A stretch of DNA of 64,000 nt from Burkholderiales bacterium (GTDB lineage Bacteria; Pseudomonadota; Gammaproteobacteria; Burkholderiales; UBA11063). Both the position numbers and the translations under genes were made by a program. Positions 19,608 through 29,173 of the stretch are shown here, in pieces. Each line of letters starts with the position of its first letter. Position 1 is the stretch's first letter. Location of the stretch: contig JAJFBE010000007.1 of the NCBI GenBank assembly GCA_020697255.1, forward strand, positions 1 through 64,000, given 5' to 3'. The notes beneath the pieces were generated by a model that saw only the letters and a program-made list of their open reading frames with translations, did not search any database and was not told where the DNA came from.

Positions 19608-20372
19608 ATGAAAGTAATTGTACTTAATGTAAATGGCATCCGCTCTGCAAATAATAAAGGCCTGTTTGACTGGTTAAAAACACAAAATGCAGATATAATT
19701 TGTTTACAAGAAATAAAGGCACATATTGCTGACATACCAAAAGAATTAATAAACTGGAATGGCTATTACAGCGAATTTCATCCTGCAATAAAAAAAGGTT
19801 ATAGTGGCGTTGCCATATATGCTAAAAAGAAACCAAATAATGTAATTGTTGGCTTAAATAATAAAGAGATAGATGATGAAGGACGTTATCTACAATTTGA
19901 TTATGATGATTTTTCAGTAATTTCAATATACATGCCATCAGGATCATCAGGCCCGGAGAAGCAAGAGAAAAAATTCCGTTTTATGGACTTTTATAAACCT
20001 CTTTTAGAACAAAAATCTAAATCTAACCGCGAGTATATAATTTGCGGCGACTGGAATATAGCTCACACCGAACTTGATTTAAAAAACTGGAAGGGAAATA
20101 TTAAAAATTCGGGCTTTTTGCCCGAAGAACGTCAATGGCTAAGTGATATTTTAAGTTATGGCCTGATAGATAATTGGCGTAAGCTATACCCGGAAAATCC
20201 GGGATACACCTGGTGGTCAAACCGCGGCCAGGCTTATGCTAAAGATGTCGGTTGGAGAATCGATTATCAAATTTGTACACCTAAAATTGCAACAAAACTA
20301 GTTTCTGCTCAAATATTTAAAGATATCAAATTCTCAGATCATGCCCCACTTATAATGGAGTATAAAATCTAA
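19608..20372 (+). CDS. xth: exodeoxyribonuclease III / AP endonuclease
   Basis: A 254-residue Mg-dependent base-excision-repair nuclease of the exonuclease-endonuclease-phosphatase fold. Motifs in order: LNVNGIRSANNKGLFDWL (Asn), ICLQEIKA (metal Glu), YSGVAIY, ICGDWNIAHTELDLKNW (catalytic Asp and Asn), and C-terminal RIDYQICTP and FSDHAPLIMEY (Asp-His). Length and order match ExoA/XthA. GAAGAG/A-rich leader at 19600 serves as the ribosome-binding site. Closest to the ExoIII/Ape1-like subgroup. Confidence 0.96.
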   Translation: MKVIVLNVNGIRSANNKGLFDWLKTQNADIICLQEIKAHIADIPKELINWNGYYSEFHPAIKKGYSGVAIYAKKKPNNVIVGLNNKEIDDEGRYLQFDYDDFSVISIYMPSGSSGPEKQEKKFRFMDFYKPLLEQKSKSNREYIICGDWNIAHTELDLKNWKGNIKNSGFLPEERQWLSDILSYGLIDNWRKLYPENPGYTWWSNRGQAYAKDVGWRIDYQICTPKIATKLVSAQIFKDIKFSDHAPLIMEYKI

Positions 20373-20453
20373 TAGTTTTGCAAAGCGTGTCATATAACTT
20401 AATTTACATACTACAATTGTTCCTACCATTTATATTATTCTAAAGATAGAAGG

Positions 20454-20741
20454 CTAAAGACATAATTCTTTAATCAAAGCATGGCATTTTACGGGGACAA
20501 ATTCGGAGACACTATATTTAGCGATGTTATGAATACTAAACGGATCATTTTGTATAAATGTATCTACCTCAGCCCGAGATTTAAATAGTCCAATGATTGT
20601 GCCTCCGTTACGCGGATTTTTAGGTCCGGAACATAAAAGCAAACCTTTAGCATAATTTTTATCGAGATACTCACGATGCGGAATTAAATACTGATCAATA
20701 ACAGATAAATCGGCTGTATATACAATATCTATAACATACAT
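20454..20741 (-). CDS. YciI-like protein
   Basis: A 95-residue dimeric alpha/beta barrel protein. YVIDIVYTADLSVIDQYLIPHREYL, GLLLCSGPKNPRNGGTIIGL and FIQNDPFSIHNIAKY match the YciI family, whose conserved His and Asp (here HREYL and NDPF) line a pocket. Function is unclear; some relatives are dehydrochlorinases or muconolactone-isomerase-like. It stands alone between the convergent xth and the serB-serA gene. Confidence 0.88.
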   Translation of the reverse strand: MYVIDIVYTADLSVIDQYLIPHREYLDKNYAKGLLLCSGPKNPRNGGTIIGLFKSRAEVDTFIQNDPFSIHNIAKYSVSEFVPVKCHALIKELCL

Positions 20742-20762
20742 GGTTTATTTTCCTTAAAATAG

Positions 20763-20783
20763 TTCTGCCTACGCAGGAATGAC
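20763..20783. repeat. degraded dRS3/REP-like palindrome
   Basis: TTCTGCCTACGCAGGAATGAC is a shortened copy of the palindrome seen intact at 31425, 36840, 36911 and 43148, with the characteristic GGAATGAC end. It lies in the 46-bp gap between serB-serA and the YciI gene. Confidence 0.5.
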
Positions 20784-20787
20784 AAGC

Positions 20788-22680
20788 TTAGTATAAAACC
20801 CTGGATTTTATTGTGTGATTAATCTGTTTTAAATCATTAATCACATCTTTATTATACTTCGTATCTATATCAGTTATAACATAACCAACCTGCTCATTGG
20901 TCTTTAAATATTGCCCTAATACATTTATATTATGGTTTGCTAATACCTGGTTAATTTGTGCTAAAATCCCCGGTGTGTTGCTATGCAAGTGAATTAGCCT
21001 ATGTGCATTTTTTAATTCGGGTAACTGGATATTGGGTAAATTTACACTTTGTGATGAATCACCGGCATTAATATAAGCAATCATACGCCTGGCAACAAAA
21101 TCACCGATATTAAACTGGGCCTCTTCAGTACTGCCTCCCACATGCGGGGTTAAAATTACATTGCTAAAACCACGCAGTTCATTTACAAATTCTTCCTGAT
21201 TATTTTTAGGCTCATAAGGAAATACATCAACGGCTGCACCTAAAATTTTGCCGCTTTTGAGATTATTTACCATTGCTTTAATATCAACTATGTGCCCACG
21301 GCTTAGATTTAGGAACACGACCTTATCTTTCATAAGCGCAAATTCACGTTCACCAATTAAATTGGTATTGTCATTCCGCCCATCCGCATGTATGGTAACT
21401 ATATCAGATATTGCTAATAATTCATCTAGGCTATCACATTTTTTAGCATTGCCTAACTGTAACCTTTCAATCAGGTCATAATAATATACTTGCATTCCAA
21501 GCCCTTCAGCAAGCACCGATAATTGAGAACCAATATTGCCATAGCCAATTATCCCCAATTTCTTACCGCGCACTTCAAAGCTATTTTCTGCCGATTTATC
21601 CCAAATCCCCTTATGTAATTGATTACTTTTAGTTACTATATTTCTAAGTAACATAATAATCTCACCAATTACCAGCTCAACCACACTTCTAGTATTACTA
21701 TATGGGGCATTAAATACACATATACCTCTGGATGTGGCATATTCTAAGTCAATCTGGTTGGTACCGATACAAAAAGCCCCAATAGCCAGCAACCTTCCTG
21801 CGTTATCCAATACTTTTTTGCTAACCGTGGTTTTAGAACGTATACCTAAAATTGATACATCTTTTATTTTTTCGCATAATTCATCTTCATTTAGGCTACC
21901 TTTTAAAGTTTCTACTGTATAGCCTTCTTGTTTTAAAAGATTTAATGCATATGGATGAATATTTTCTAAAAGCAAAATTTTGATCCGGTTACGCGGGTAA
22001 GAAATTGTCATATCCAATTTATTTATATATAAAAACTCATCAAAACTAGGCACCACTCCATCGGCAACCTCCATTACAATCTCGCGGCTTATATTTTCAG
22101 TAAATGCATAAAATTTCGTTGCAGCCCCCTGCTCTTTTATTTCATAATCGGTAATACCATCACCAAGAACATATATTTCGCCATTTAAATTTAAGTTTTT
22201 CACAACCTTTACTTTACCCTTATCGCCGGCTAACGGATTATTCATATCTGCACCTGTAATATTGCCAGCGTTATCATAAATAAAAGTATTGGCTAAAACA
22301 TGGCTATCCTTAATACCATATTGGCTAACTATCGGTATAATATACTCTTTAAACCCACTGGAAACAATATATATATTATCCGCATTAGTTTCAAAAAAAC
22401 GGATATTCCGTTTAATTGACCCAGAGACTTTTTGATGTAAATCTTTAATTAATAATTCTATATGTTTTTTATTTGCCGATAATAATTCAAGCCGGCTTGA
22501 TAAACTTTTACTTAAAGATATACGTCCTTCCATCCCATCAGCAGTTATTTGCTTGATCTGACTTATGACTTCATCTTTATCCGGGCTATCACTAAGCGCT
22601 ATGGTAGCTAGCTCATCCAGTCCTTCTACCTGGATAAACGTACTGTCAAAATCAAGAATTATATATTTATTGGTTATCAT
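20788..22680 (-). CDS. serBA: bifunctional phosphoserine phosphatase / D-3-phosphoglycerate dehydrogenase (SerB-SerA fusion)
   Basis: A 630-residue fusion of the first and last enzymes of serine synthesis. Residues 1 to about 220 are a HAD phosphatase: nucleophile motif ILDFDSTF, motif II Ser in IVSSGFKEYI, Lys in GDKGKVKVV and the acidic motif VLGDGITDYE. About 228-545 are the 2-hydroxyacid dehydrogenase: GYGNIGSQ nucleotide loop, catalytic Arg near NTRSVVELVIGEI, and His in LTPHVGGSTEEAQ. The last 75 residues are an ACT domain (HSNTPGILAQINQVL), the usual site of serine feedback inhibition. serC lies 11 kb away in another cluster. Such fusions are known but uncommon. Confidence 0.93.
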   Translation of the reverse strand: MITNKYIILDFDSTFIQVEGLDELATIALSDSPDKDEVISQIKQITADGMEGRISLSKSLSSRLELLSANKKHIELLIKDLHQKVSGSIKRNIRFFETNADNIYIVSSGFKEYIIPIVSQYGIKDSHVLANTFIYDNAGNITGADMNNPLAGDKGKVKVVKNLNLNGEIYVLGDGITDYEIKEQGAATKFYAFTENISREIVMEVADGVVPSFDEFLYINKLDMTISYPRNRIKILLLENIHPYALNLLKQEGYTVETLKGSLNEDELCEKIKDVSILGIRSKTTVSKKVLDNAGRLLAIGAFCIGTNQIDLEYATSRGICVFNAPYSNTRSVVELVIGEIIMLLRNIVTKSNQLHKGIWDKSAENSFEVRGKKLGIIGYGNIGSQLSVLAEGLGMQVYYYDLIERLQLGNAKKCDSLDELLAISDIVTIHADGRNDNTNLIGEREFALMKDKVVFLNLSRGHIVDIKAMVNNLKSGKILGAAVDVFPYEPKNNQEEFVNELRGFSNVILTPHVGGSTEEAQFNIGDFVARRMIAYINAGDSSQSVNLPNIQLPELKNAHRLIHLHSNTPGILAQINQVLANHNINVLGQYLKTNEQVGYVITDIDTKYNKDVINDLKQINHTIKSRVLY

Positions 22681-22856
22681 TGTTTAACTTCTTAAAACTA
22701 ATTAAAGCTTAGATTTTAACATAATTACCTTGGCTTATGTTGCGTTGCATGCTCAATCATATATTATTAATAATACAGGTTATGCTATAATCGGCGCTTC
22801 CTTGAAAATTTTGAGTGATTTAATAGCAGATATTTAAGCTATACCTATGGAATTAT

Positions 22857-24422
22857 ATGAATAAAGAAATACAATTAAAAAAGAATATGTCAACTTTTTC
22901 ACTAATGATGACAGGAATAACCTCTATAATTGGTTCGGGATGGTTATTGGCAACTCAAAAAATTAGTGTTGTAGCAGGACCTGTGGGAATACTTGCCTGG
23001 TTTGTCGGCATGTTAGTTGCCATATTGATTGCTTTTTTTTGTATCGAAATCGGAACAATAAATCCTTCAGCCGGTGGAATTGGCTACTATTCAGGCATTA
23101 CGCATGGCAGATTTAGCGGTTTTATAACCCAATGGGTAAACTGGCTTAGTATCCTGGCTGTTCCAGCTGTTGAAGCACAGGCCATTGTTCAATATTTAAG
23201 TGAATGCTCACCTATGGCCAGACAATGTTATGACATACATGAACATATTCTCACCCCAATTGGAATTATTTTTGCAATAGGCTTTATGTTATTATTTATG
23301 GGGGTTAATTACTGGGGATCAAAATTATTTACCCGCTTTAATAATGCATTAACCATAATTAAAATTGTAATTCCGATTTTAACCATTCTTTTTTTAATCT
23401 ATTCTGGTTTACATCCGGGTAACTTTGGCCATTCAGCCGCTGAATTTGCACCATATGGTATAAATGCTATTGGTACTGCAGTAATTAGCTGTGGCGTAAT
23501 AATGTCTTTTAATGGCTTTCAGCTACCACTTAATTTTTCTGAAGAAATTGAATCACCCAAACGTCAACTGCCAATTGCAATTATTGGTAGTATCTTATTT
23601 ACCTTTGTCCTTTATTTAGCGTTGCAGGCGGTATTTATTGGTGCAATTCCTCCGGAAGTTTTAAAAAATGGCTGGCATGCAGTTAATTATCGCTCCCCAT
23701 ATGTAAATTTATTACTGGCAGCAAATTTTCAGGTAATGGCATGGAGCGTGATGAGCACATCAGCAATAGCCCCGGCTGCATGTGGAGCTGCATTTGTTGC
23801 ATCCGGATCACGGATGATTTTTGCTTTATCAAGAGCAAAATTATTACCAGAAATTTTTAGTAAACTTGATCCCAAATATTATGCGCCACGCCCGGCGATT
23901 TTGCTAAATTTTATTTTGGGTAGCTCATTCTTATTTATGTTTAAAGGGTGGACCCAATTAGTTGCTATTATATCTGTATTGCATGTATTTTCTTATCTGT
24001 CAATGCCGGTAGTAGTTATAGCATATCGCCGGCAACAATCTAAACTAGCAGTAAAAAAAGACAGTTTTCGTCTACCATTTGCACCATTTTTTGCCCTGCT
24101 GGTAATATTTATTTTAGCTCTTCTATTATTTTTTGGTTCATGGCCAAGTATTGCCTATATGTCAGCCCTGGTGTTGCCAGGATTAGGGTTTTTCTTTTAT
24201 TATGAGTATAAAAATTCCGGAACAAAAGAAATGTGGTCACTGGTTAAACATGGTTCATGGTTAATTTATTTTATGGCCGGAATAAGCTTTATTTGCTTTC
24301 TAGGCAATAACCCGGGACATAATTTAATCAGTTTATCCACAAGCATCATATTGATTGCTATACTTTCCTTAAGCAGCTTTTTTTATGGAGTATTTTCATC
24401 GTTTAAAACAATTCCAAATTAA
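22857..24422 (+). CDS. APC-family amino acid permease
   Basis: A 521-residue inner-membrane protein with 12 or more hydrophobic segments. TM1 has the helix-breaking substrate motif (TGITSIIGSGWLLATQK), and TM6 has the segment VIMSFNGFQLPLNFSEEIESPKRQLP, typical of APC transporters. It starts 176 bases after the divergent serB-serA gene and is followed 40 bases later by acetolactate synthase, so the three plus-strand genes look like one operon. Substrate unknown; a role in pyruvate- or amino-acid-linked acid resistance together with the acetoin genes is possible but only inferred. Confidence 0.9.
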   Translation: MNKEIQLKKNMSTFSLMMTGITSIIGSGWLLATQKISVVAGPVGILAWFVGMLVAILIAFFCIEIGTINPSAGGIGYYSGITHGRFSGFITQWVNWLSILAVPAVEAQAIVQYLSECSPMARQCYDIHEHILTPIGIIFAIGFMLLFMGVNYWGSKLFTRFNNALTIIKIVIPILTILFLIYSGLHPGNFGHSAAEFAPYGINAIGTAVISCGVIMSFNGFQLPLNFSEEIESPKRQLPIAIIGSILFTFVLYLALQAVFIGAIPPEVLKNGWHAVNYRSPYVNLLLAANFQVMAWSVMSTSAIAPAACGAAFVASGSRMIFALSRAKLLPEIFSKLDPKYYAPRPAILLNFILGSSFLFMFKGWTQLVAIISVLHVFSYLSMPVVVIAYRRQQSKLAVKKDSFRLPFAPFFALLVIFILALLLFFGSWPSIAYMSALVLPGLGFFFYYEYKNSGTKEMWSLVKHGSWLIYFMAGISFICFLGNNPGHNLISLSTSIILIAILSLSSFFYGVFSSFKTIPN

Positions 24423-24462
24423 ACCAACCGCCTAATAAAAATTACTTATTTAAGGAGTAAAA

Positions 24463-26133
24463 ATGAGTAATCAGCCTATAAATTGTGCACAAGCGATTGT
24501 TAAAATCCTGGAAAACAGAGGTATAACCCATGTTTTTGGTGTACCCGGTGCCAAAATTGATAGTTTATTCATTGCCCTTAAACATTCCAAAATTAAATTA
24601 GTCTTGGTTCGTCACGAACAAAACGCAGCTTTTATGGCTGCAGCATTTGGACGTCTAACCGGAAAAGTTGGTGTTTGTATTGCAACTTCAGGTCCGGGGG
24701 TTACAAACTTGGTGACTGGGCTTGCCACTGCTACCAGTGAAGGAGACCCTGTTCTAGCCATCGGCGGTGAGGTACCGGTTTCTGAAAGATTAAAAAAAAC
24801 ACACCAGTCTCTTGATTCGGTAACCTTGATGAAAGCTGTTACTAAATATAGTGCAGAAGTAGTTACTGCTGATCAGCTGGCTGAAATTATGGGTAATGCA
24901 ATTCGTGTTGCCGAAAGTGGTCGTCCCGGTGCTTCTTTTATTTCATTACCTAAAGATATTAGCTTAACCGCTTTTCCTGGCGATCCAAATAAAGACTGGG
25001 GAAAAAACGTCTCTCCAGGTGCTGGATCTGTTACTGAAATTAATAAAGCAATCCAAATAATTAATGCAAGTAAACAACCACTAATTATATTTGGTATGCA
25101 AGCATCCAAACAAAACTATGCTGATGCACTCAAAAACTTTTTAAAACAAACTAAAATACCTTATACTTCTACATTTCAAGGGCCGGGGATTTGGGCACAA
25201 CCAAATGATTGCAAAACTTTTGTCGGGAGAGTGGGATTATTTAAAAATCAACCTGCAGATTATATGTTAGATAAGTCTGATTGTGTCATTACTATTGGTT
25301 ATAACCCTATTGAGTATGATCCGAGTATATGGAATCATGAAAATCAGCGCAAATTAATAGTTATTGACTTGGTAAGAGCAGACCAGGATAATGATTTTTT
25401 GCCAACTGTTGAAATTTTAGGGGATATTGGAGAAATTCTTTATCAATTAGCCTCAAAGCTGCAACCTAAAATTGAGGTGGCTTTTTCTGATGCAGCAACT
25501 AATGCACAAACTCAAAACAATTATACAATAGAAGAAGGTGCTAAGTTAAATGATACACCGGTGCATCCTTTGAGGGTTATATATGAATTGCAAAAAATAA
25601 TTACACCAGATACGCATATTGCGCTTGATGTTGGTTCAAATTATATTTGGATGAACCGCTATTATGGGGCCCAATATGCCAGACAGGTCTTAGTAAGTAA
25701 CGGACAACAGACCCTTGGTGTTGCATTACCATGGGCAATAGCTACAAGCTTGCTTTATCCTGACAAAAGGGTAATTTCTGTCTCCGGGGACGGCGGGTTT
25801 CTATTTAGTTCAATGGAGATGGAAACAGCCAAACGCCTGGGAGTAAAATTTATTCATTTAATCTGGGATAGTGCTTCTTATGACATGGTATCTTTTCAGG
25901 AAGCAGCACATTATAAAGGTGATACTGCCGGAGTAGAGTTGGGGCATTATAATGTTAAAGCATACGCCGAATCATTTGGCTGTATAGGCTATAATATAAA
26001 ATCGGCAGATGAACTTGCAATTGCTCTTCAAGAAGCGGTAAACTCAAATGTACCGGTTCTAATTAATATTCCAATTGATTATTCACAAAATATCAAATTA
26101 ATGGAAGATGTTATTCAAAACTTTATAAACTAA
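24463..26133 (+). CDS. alsS: acetolactate synthase, catabolic type
   Basis: A 556-residue ThDP enzyme that condenses two pyruvates to 2-acetolactate and CO2. AAGGAG site just before ATG 24463. Catalytic Glu in VRHEQNAAFMAAAFGRLTG, domain 1 GVPGAKIDSLF, and the ThDP-binding block SGDGGFLFSSMEMETAKRLG are clear. It is a single large subunit with no small regulatory subunit gene next to it and directly precedes acetolactate decarboxylase, so it is the FAD-independent catabolic AlsS/BudB type rather than the valine/isoleucine enzyme. Confidence 0.94.
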   Translation: MSNQPINCAQAIVKILENRGITHVFGVPGAKIDSLFIALKHSKIKLVLVRHEQNAAFMAAAFGRLTGKVGVCIATSGPGVTNLVTGLATATSEGDPVLAIGGEVPVSERLKKTHQSLDSVTLMKAVTKYSAEVVTADQLAEIMGNAIRVAESGRPGASFISLPKDISLTAFPGDPNKDWGKNVSPGAGSVTEINKAIQIINASKQPLIIFGMQASKQNYADALKNFLKQTKIPYTSTFQGPGIWAQPNDCKTFVGRVGLFKNQPADYMLDKSDCVITIGYNPIEYDPSIWNHENQRKLIVIDLVRADQDNDFLPTVEILGDIGEILYQLASKLQPKIEVAFSDAATNAQTQNNYTIEEGAKLNDTPVHPLRVIYELQKIITPDTHIALDVGSNYIWMNRYYGAQYARQVLVSNGQQTLGVALPWAIATSLLYPDKRVISVSGDGGFLFSSMEMETAKRLGVKFIHLIWDSASYDMVSFQEAAHYKGDTAGVELGHYNVKAYAESFGCIGYNIKSADELAIALQEAVNSNVPVLINIPIDYSQNIKLMEDVIQNFIN

Positions 26134-26142
26134 AACATTATT

Positions 26143-27000
26143 ATGAAAAAGCATCCTAATTATGGGCACATAATCAAAACCAGGATTTCTTCGGCAATCT
26201 ATCAAGCAATGAATAGGCGTTGTAATCAAACTGGTGAAACTTTAGACCATATTATCCAAACTGCTTTAGCTACTGAATTAAATATTAATCATCATACTTT
26301 ATTTCAAGTATCTACTTCTACAGCTCTGGTACAGGGTATTTATAACGGATGCATGAGTATAGCTGAAATTAAGAAACATGGAAATTTTGGATTAGGTACT
26401 TTTGATGAGCTAGATGGTGAAGGTATATTATTAGATGGTGTAGCCTGGCAGGCTAGAGGAGATGGTTCTGTAGTTATAGCCCCGGATACCGCACTGGCAC
26501 CGTTTTGGGTGGTGACGAAATTTACACCACAAATAACTACAAAAATAAATTGTATAAAAAGTTTTGCAGATTTATGTAAGCAAATAGATACTTTGCGTAC
26601 TTCACAAAATATTTTTAGTTCCATTTGTATTAAAGGTATTTTTAAAAATATAAAATATCGGGTAGCATGTAGGACTCGTCAGGGAATTGATTTAGTCACA
26701 GCAACTAATAACCAGGCTATATTTAAGGTTGAAGAATGTAGCGGCACCTTGATTGGTTTTTGGAGTCCACAGTATGCTAAAACATTAAATGTACCGGGGT
26801 ATCATTTACATTTATTAAGTGATGATCATAAGCATGGCGGTCATGTATTGGAAGTTTCTGGCTCTGATCTAAAGCTACAATTAGCCGCTGAAAGTGAGTT
26901 TAAGGTTGCCTTACCGGAATCTGCCGAATTTCTACAGGCTGATTTAAATATCGACCCTTCAGCATCTTTAGCTAAAGCTGAAGGTATAAAAGACACCTAA
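26143..27000 (+). CDS. budA: acetolactate decarboxylase with an N-terminal extension
   Basis: A 285-residue protein that would convert 2-acetolactate to acetoin. The core (from about residue 50) contains LFQVSTSTALVQGIYNG, then GNFGLGTFDELDGEGILLDG and the zinc site HLHLLSDDHKHGGHV, all diagnostic for BudA/AlsD. The first 48 residues (ISSAIYQAMNRRCNQTGETL, then DHIIQTALATEL) precede the usual start; they read like a short strand followed by two helices, as in ribbon-helix-helix folds. It begins 9 bases after alsS, so the two are translated together. The extension is the odd feature; a fused DNA-binding or dimerisation segment is possible. Confidence 0.93.
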   Translation: MKKHPNYGHIIKTRISSAIYQAMNRRCNQTGETLDHIIQTALATELNINHHTLFQVSTSTALVQGIYNGCMSIAEIKKHGNFGLGTFDELDGEGILLDGVAWQARGDGSVVIAPDTALAPFWVVTKFTPQITTKINCIKSFADLCKQIDTLRTSQNIFSSICIKGIFKNIKYRVACRTRQGIDLVTATNNQAIFKVEECSGTLIGFWSPQYAKTLNVPGYHLHLLSDDHKHGGHVLEVSGSDLKLQLAAESEFKVALPESAEFLQADLNIDPSASLAKAEGIKDT

Positions 27001-27036
27001 CTAACAACTTACATAAAATATACCCGGGAATTAAAT

Positions 27037-28254
27037 TTATTTTTTATTATAATAAGCAGTTATTTGCTTAGCTATAGTACCCCAATCAAAGCCAGTAGTA
27101 GAATTATTACCTATAGAACTAATATGATATGGGAAATATATATAATTAATAACATTTTTTCTCTCCGGGTTCTGGGGTAATAGCCTAGCTTGTAATAAAA
27201 GGTCTACTTTGTTATTATTTAGGTTTATTGTTCCATCGCATAACCCATCTATAGCAGGCCCGGCTAGTTTGCATTTAGTTATGGTAAAATTACCATTCTT
27301 GGAAGTAAGGCTTCCATTAAATTGCCCAAGATCGCTTTGATCCTGATAATTTTTTTGTTTTTTTCCCTGGATTTTATCAATTTCATTTTTTAAGATTTTC
27401 ACTGTTGCAATAGTATGAGTATAAGTAATTAATCTTTTAAATATCGTTATATCATTAACAACCTTTTGCGTTCTTAAATTAAACTTGTGTATATCAAATC
27501 CATGTAAAGTAATCTTACCCATTTGTATATTTCCCTCCCCGTTCAAAGTGGAAACTTTCATTTTATTAGCTAAAGTAAAATTCCCTGTAAGCATTATTGA
27601 TTCAATTTTTAGTTTAAGTCCTTGAAGTTCAGTTAACCCTTGTAAGCTTATTTCATTTATCTTTATATTGCTTTTTATTGTATAGGGTTTATTACCAACA
27701 TTTAGGTTGCCACTAATATTAGTATTACCTAATCCAAATTCTGTATTTTCATGCTTAAAAACATCAATATAACTTATTTTAGCTTTATTTAAACTTAAGC
27801 TATCTATAACTAAATTTAATTTAGTTTCTTCTTCTTTATTATCTCTTTTAGCAAAATCCCAATTATTTAAATTTTTATTTTTAATAAGGTTTAAAGTAAA
27901 ATCATCTAATATAATTTGCTTAAAATGTAACCTCCCACCTACTAATGAGAAAAGTCCTATTGAAAAATCGGCCCGGGATGACGATATAAAATTCCCAGGG
28001 GTAATATTAGATGGATTAGTAATTGCAACTTGCTTAGCCTCAATATTTATATTTGGAAAAATACCTTTTAATACTATTGGCCCATTAATAACTAAGTGCC
28101 TTCCTGTTGCCAGATAAAATTTTTCTGTTATTTTATTTTTATAGTTATTGAGATTAAGCATGTGTGCTAAAAAAACTATCAGCATAAATATAAATACTAT
28201 ACAAATACTCACTATAAAAATATATTTTTTTAGAGACGCCATTTTATTATTCAT
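27037..28254 (-). CDS. AsmA-family protein
   Basis: A 405-residue inner-membrane-anchored protein with one N-terminal TM helix (about 10-30) and a long beta-rich periplasmic part. The entry segment ATGRHLVINGPIVLKGIFPN followed by ADFSIGLFSLVGGRLHFKQI is the AsmA signature. AsmA-like proteins are bridge-like factors linked to phospholipid transport and outer-membrane assembly. At about 400 residues it is shorter than E. coli AsmA (617) but within the spread of the family. Convergent with the acetoin operon. Confidence 0.85.
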   Translation of the reverse strand: MNNKMASLKKYIFIVSICIVFIFMLIVFLAHMLNLNNYKNKITEKFYLATGRHLVINGPIVLKGIFPNINIEAKQVAITNPSNITPGNFISSSRADFSIGLFSLVGGRLHFKQIILDDFTLNLIKNKNLNNWDFAKRDNKEEETKLNLVIDSLSLNKAKISYIDVFKHENTEFGLGNTNISGNLNVGNKPYTIKSNIKINEISLQGLTELQGLKLKIESIMLTGNFTLANKMKVSTLNGEGNIQMGKITLHGFDIHKFNLRTQKVVNDITIFKRLITYTHTIATVKILKNEIDKIQGKKQKNYQDQSDLGQFNGSLTSKNGNFTITKCKLAGPAIDGLCDGTINLNNNKVDLLLQARLLPQNPERKNVINYIYFPYHISSIGNNSTTGFDWGTIAKQITAYYNKK

Positions 28255-28467
28255 AAATAACCTTTCATAACTTAAAATCTTGCCAATTTTTGGTTAAATT
28301 TTATCATACACTTTTAACTTTATTAAACTGTAAAGTTTAGGTATAAACCTTTTGTTATGTTAAAATAATCACTAAATAATAAAATCTTTGAAAATTTAGA
28401 GTTACCCACATAATTTGTTAATAAGTCCTTGATAAGTAGTGGTATAAGTTTTAAATGTAAAATTAAT

Positions 28468-29160
28468 ATGAATAATATATCAACAAACTATTTTGAGCTC
28501 AAAGAGCAAATACAAAAAATATGTCAGCAAAATAATATCAATTACCCAATAGAATTAATCGCGGTTAGTAAGACTTTTCCAACAGAAAATATTATTACCT
28601 TACATAAACTTACTCATCAAATTGCCTTTGGTGAAAATTATGTCCAGGAGCTAAATGAAAAAGCGTCTTATTTGGTTGAGTATAATTTAAAATGGCATTT
28701 TATCGGTAATATACAAAGTAATAAAATTAAACAAATTGCCAAATGGGCATCATGGGTGCATAGCTTGGGCTCTATTCATCATGCAGAACTTTTAAATAAA
28801 AGTAGAAGTAGTGAACTTCCTAAGTTAAATGTGTTGATTGAAGTAAATGTTAGTGGTGATGCCACCAAACATGGGCTGACCGACTTTATGCAAATTTTAG
28901 GGTTGGCAGAAAAAATTTGTCAGCAAAGTAACCTGGTACTACGTGGCTTAATGGGAATGACAGGTGCAAATGCTGATTTAAACACAAAAAACCAGCAGTT
29001 TGGGGAATTAAGACAATTATTTAATAAACTAAAATCTACACCAGGCTTTGAAAACATTGACACCCTATCGATGGGCATGTCCGATGATTTTGAACTGGCA
29101 ATTAAAAATGGTGCCAATATGCTTAGAATCGGTAGCAAAATTTTTGGTAGCCGTAAGTAG
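28468..29160 (+). CDS. yggS: pyridoxal-phosphate homeostasis protein, YggS/PLPBP family
   Basis: A 230-residue non-enzymatic PLP-binding TIM-barrel protein that buffers PLP and affects amino-acid pools. The Schiff-base Lys lies in PIELIAVSKTFP, followed by FGENYVQEL, WHFIGNIQSNKIK, VHSLGSIHHAELL and the phosphate-binding C-terminal block LSMGMSDDFELAIKNGANMLRIG. I start at ATG 28468, since an upstream TTG at 28429 adds 13 residues of no family resemblance. proC, often its neighbour, is elsewhere in the window. Confidence 0.94.
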   Translation: MNNISTNYFELKEQIQKICQQNNINYPIELIAVSKTFPTENIITLHKLTHQIAFGENYVQELNEKASYLVEYNLKWHFIGNIQSNKIKQIAKWASWVHSLGSIHHAELLNKSRSSELPKLNVLIEVNVSGDATKHGLTDFMQILGLAEKICQQSNLVLRGLMGMTGANADLNTKNQQFGELRQLFNKLKSTPGFENIDTLSMGMSDDFELAIKNGANMLRIGSKIFGSRK

Positions 29161-29173
29161 TCAGATTTTTATC

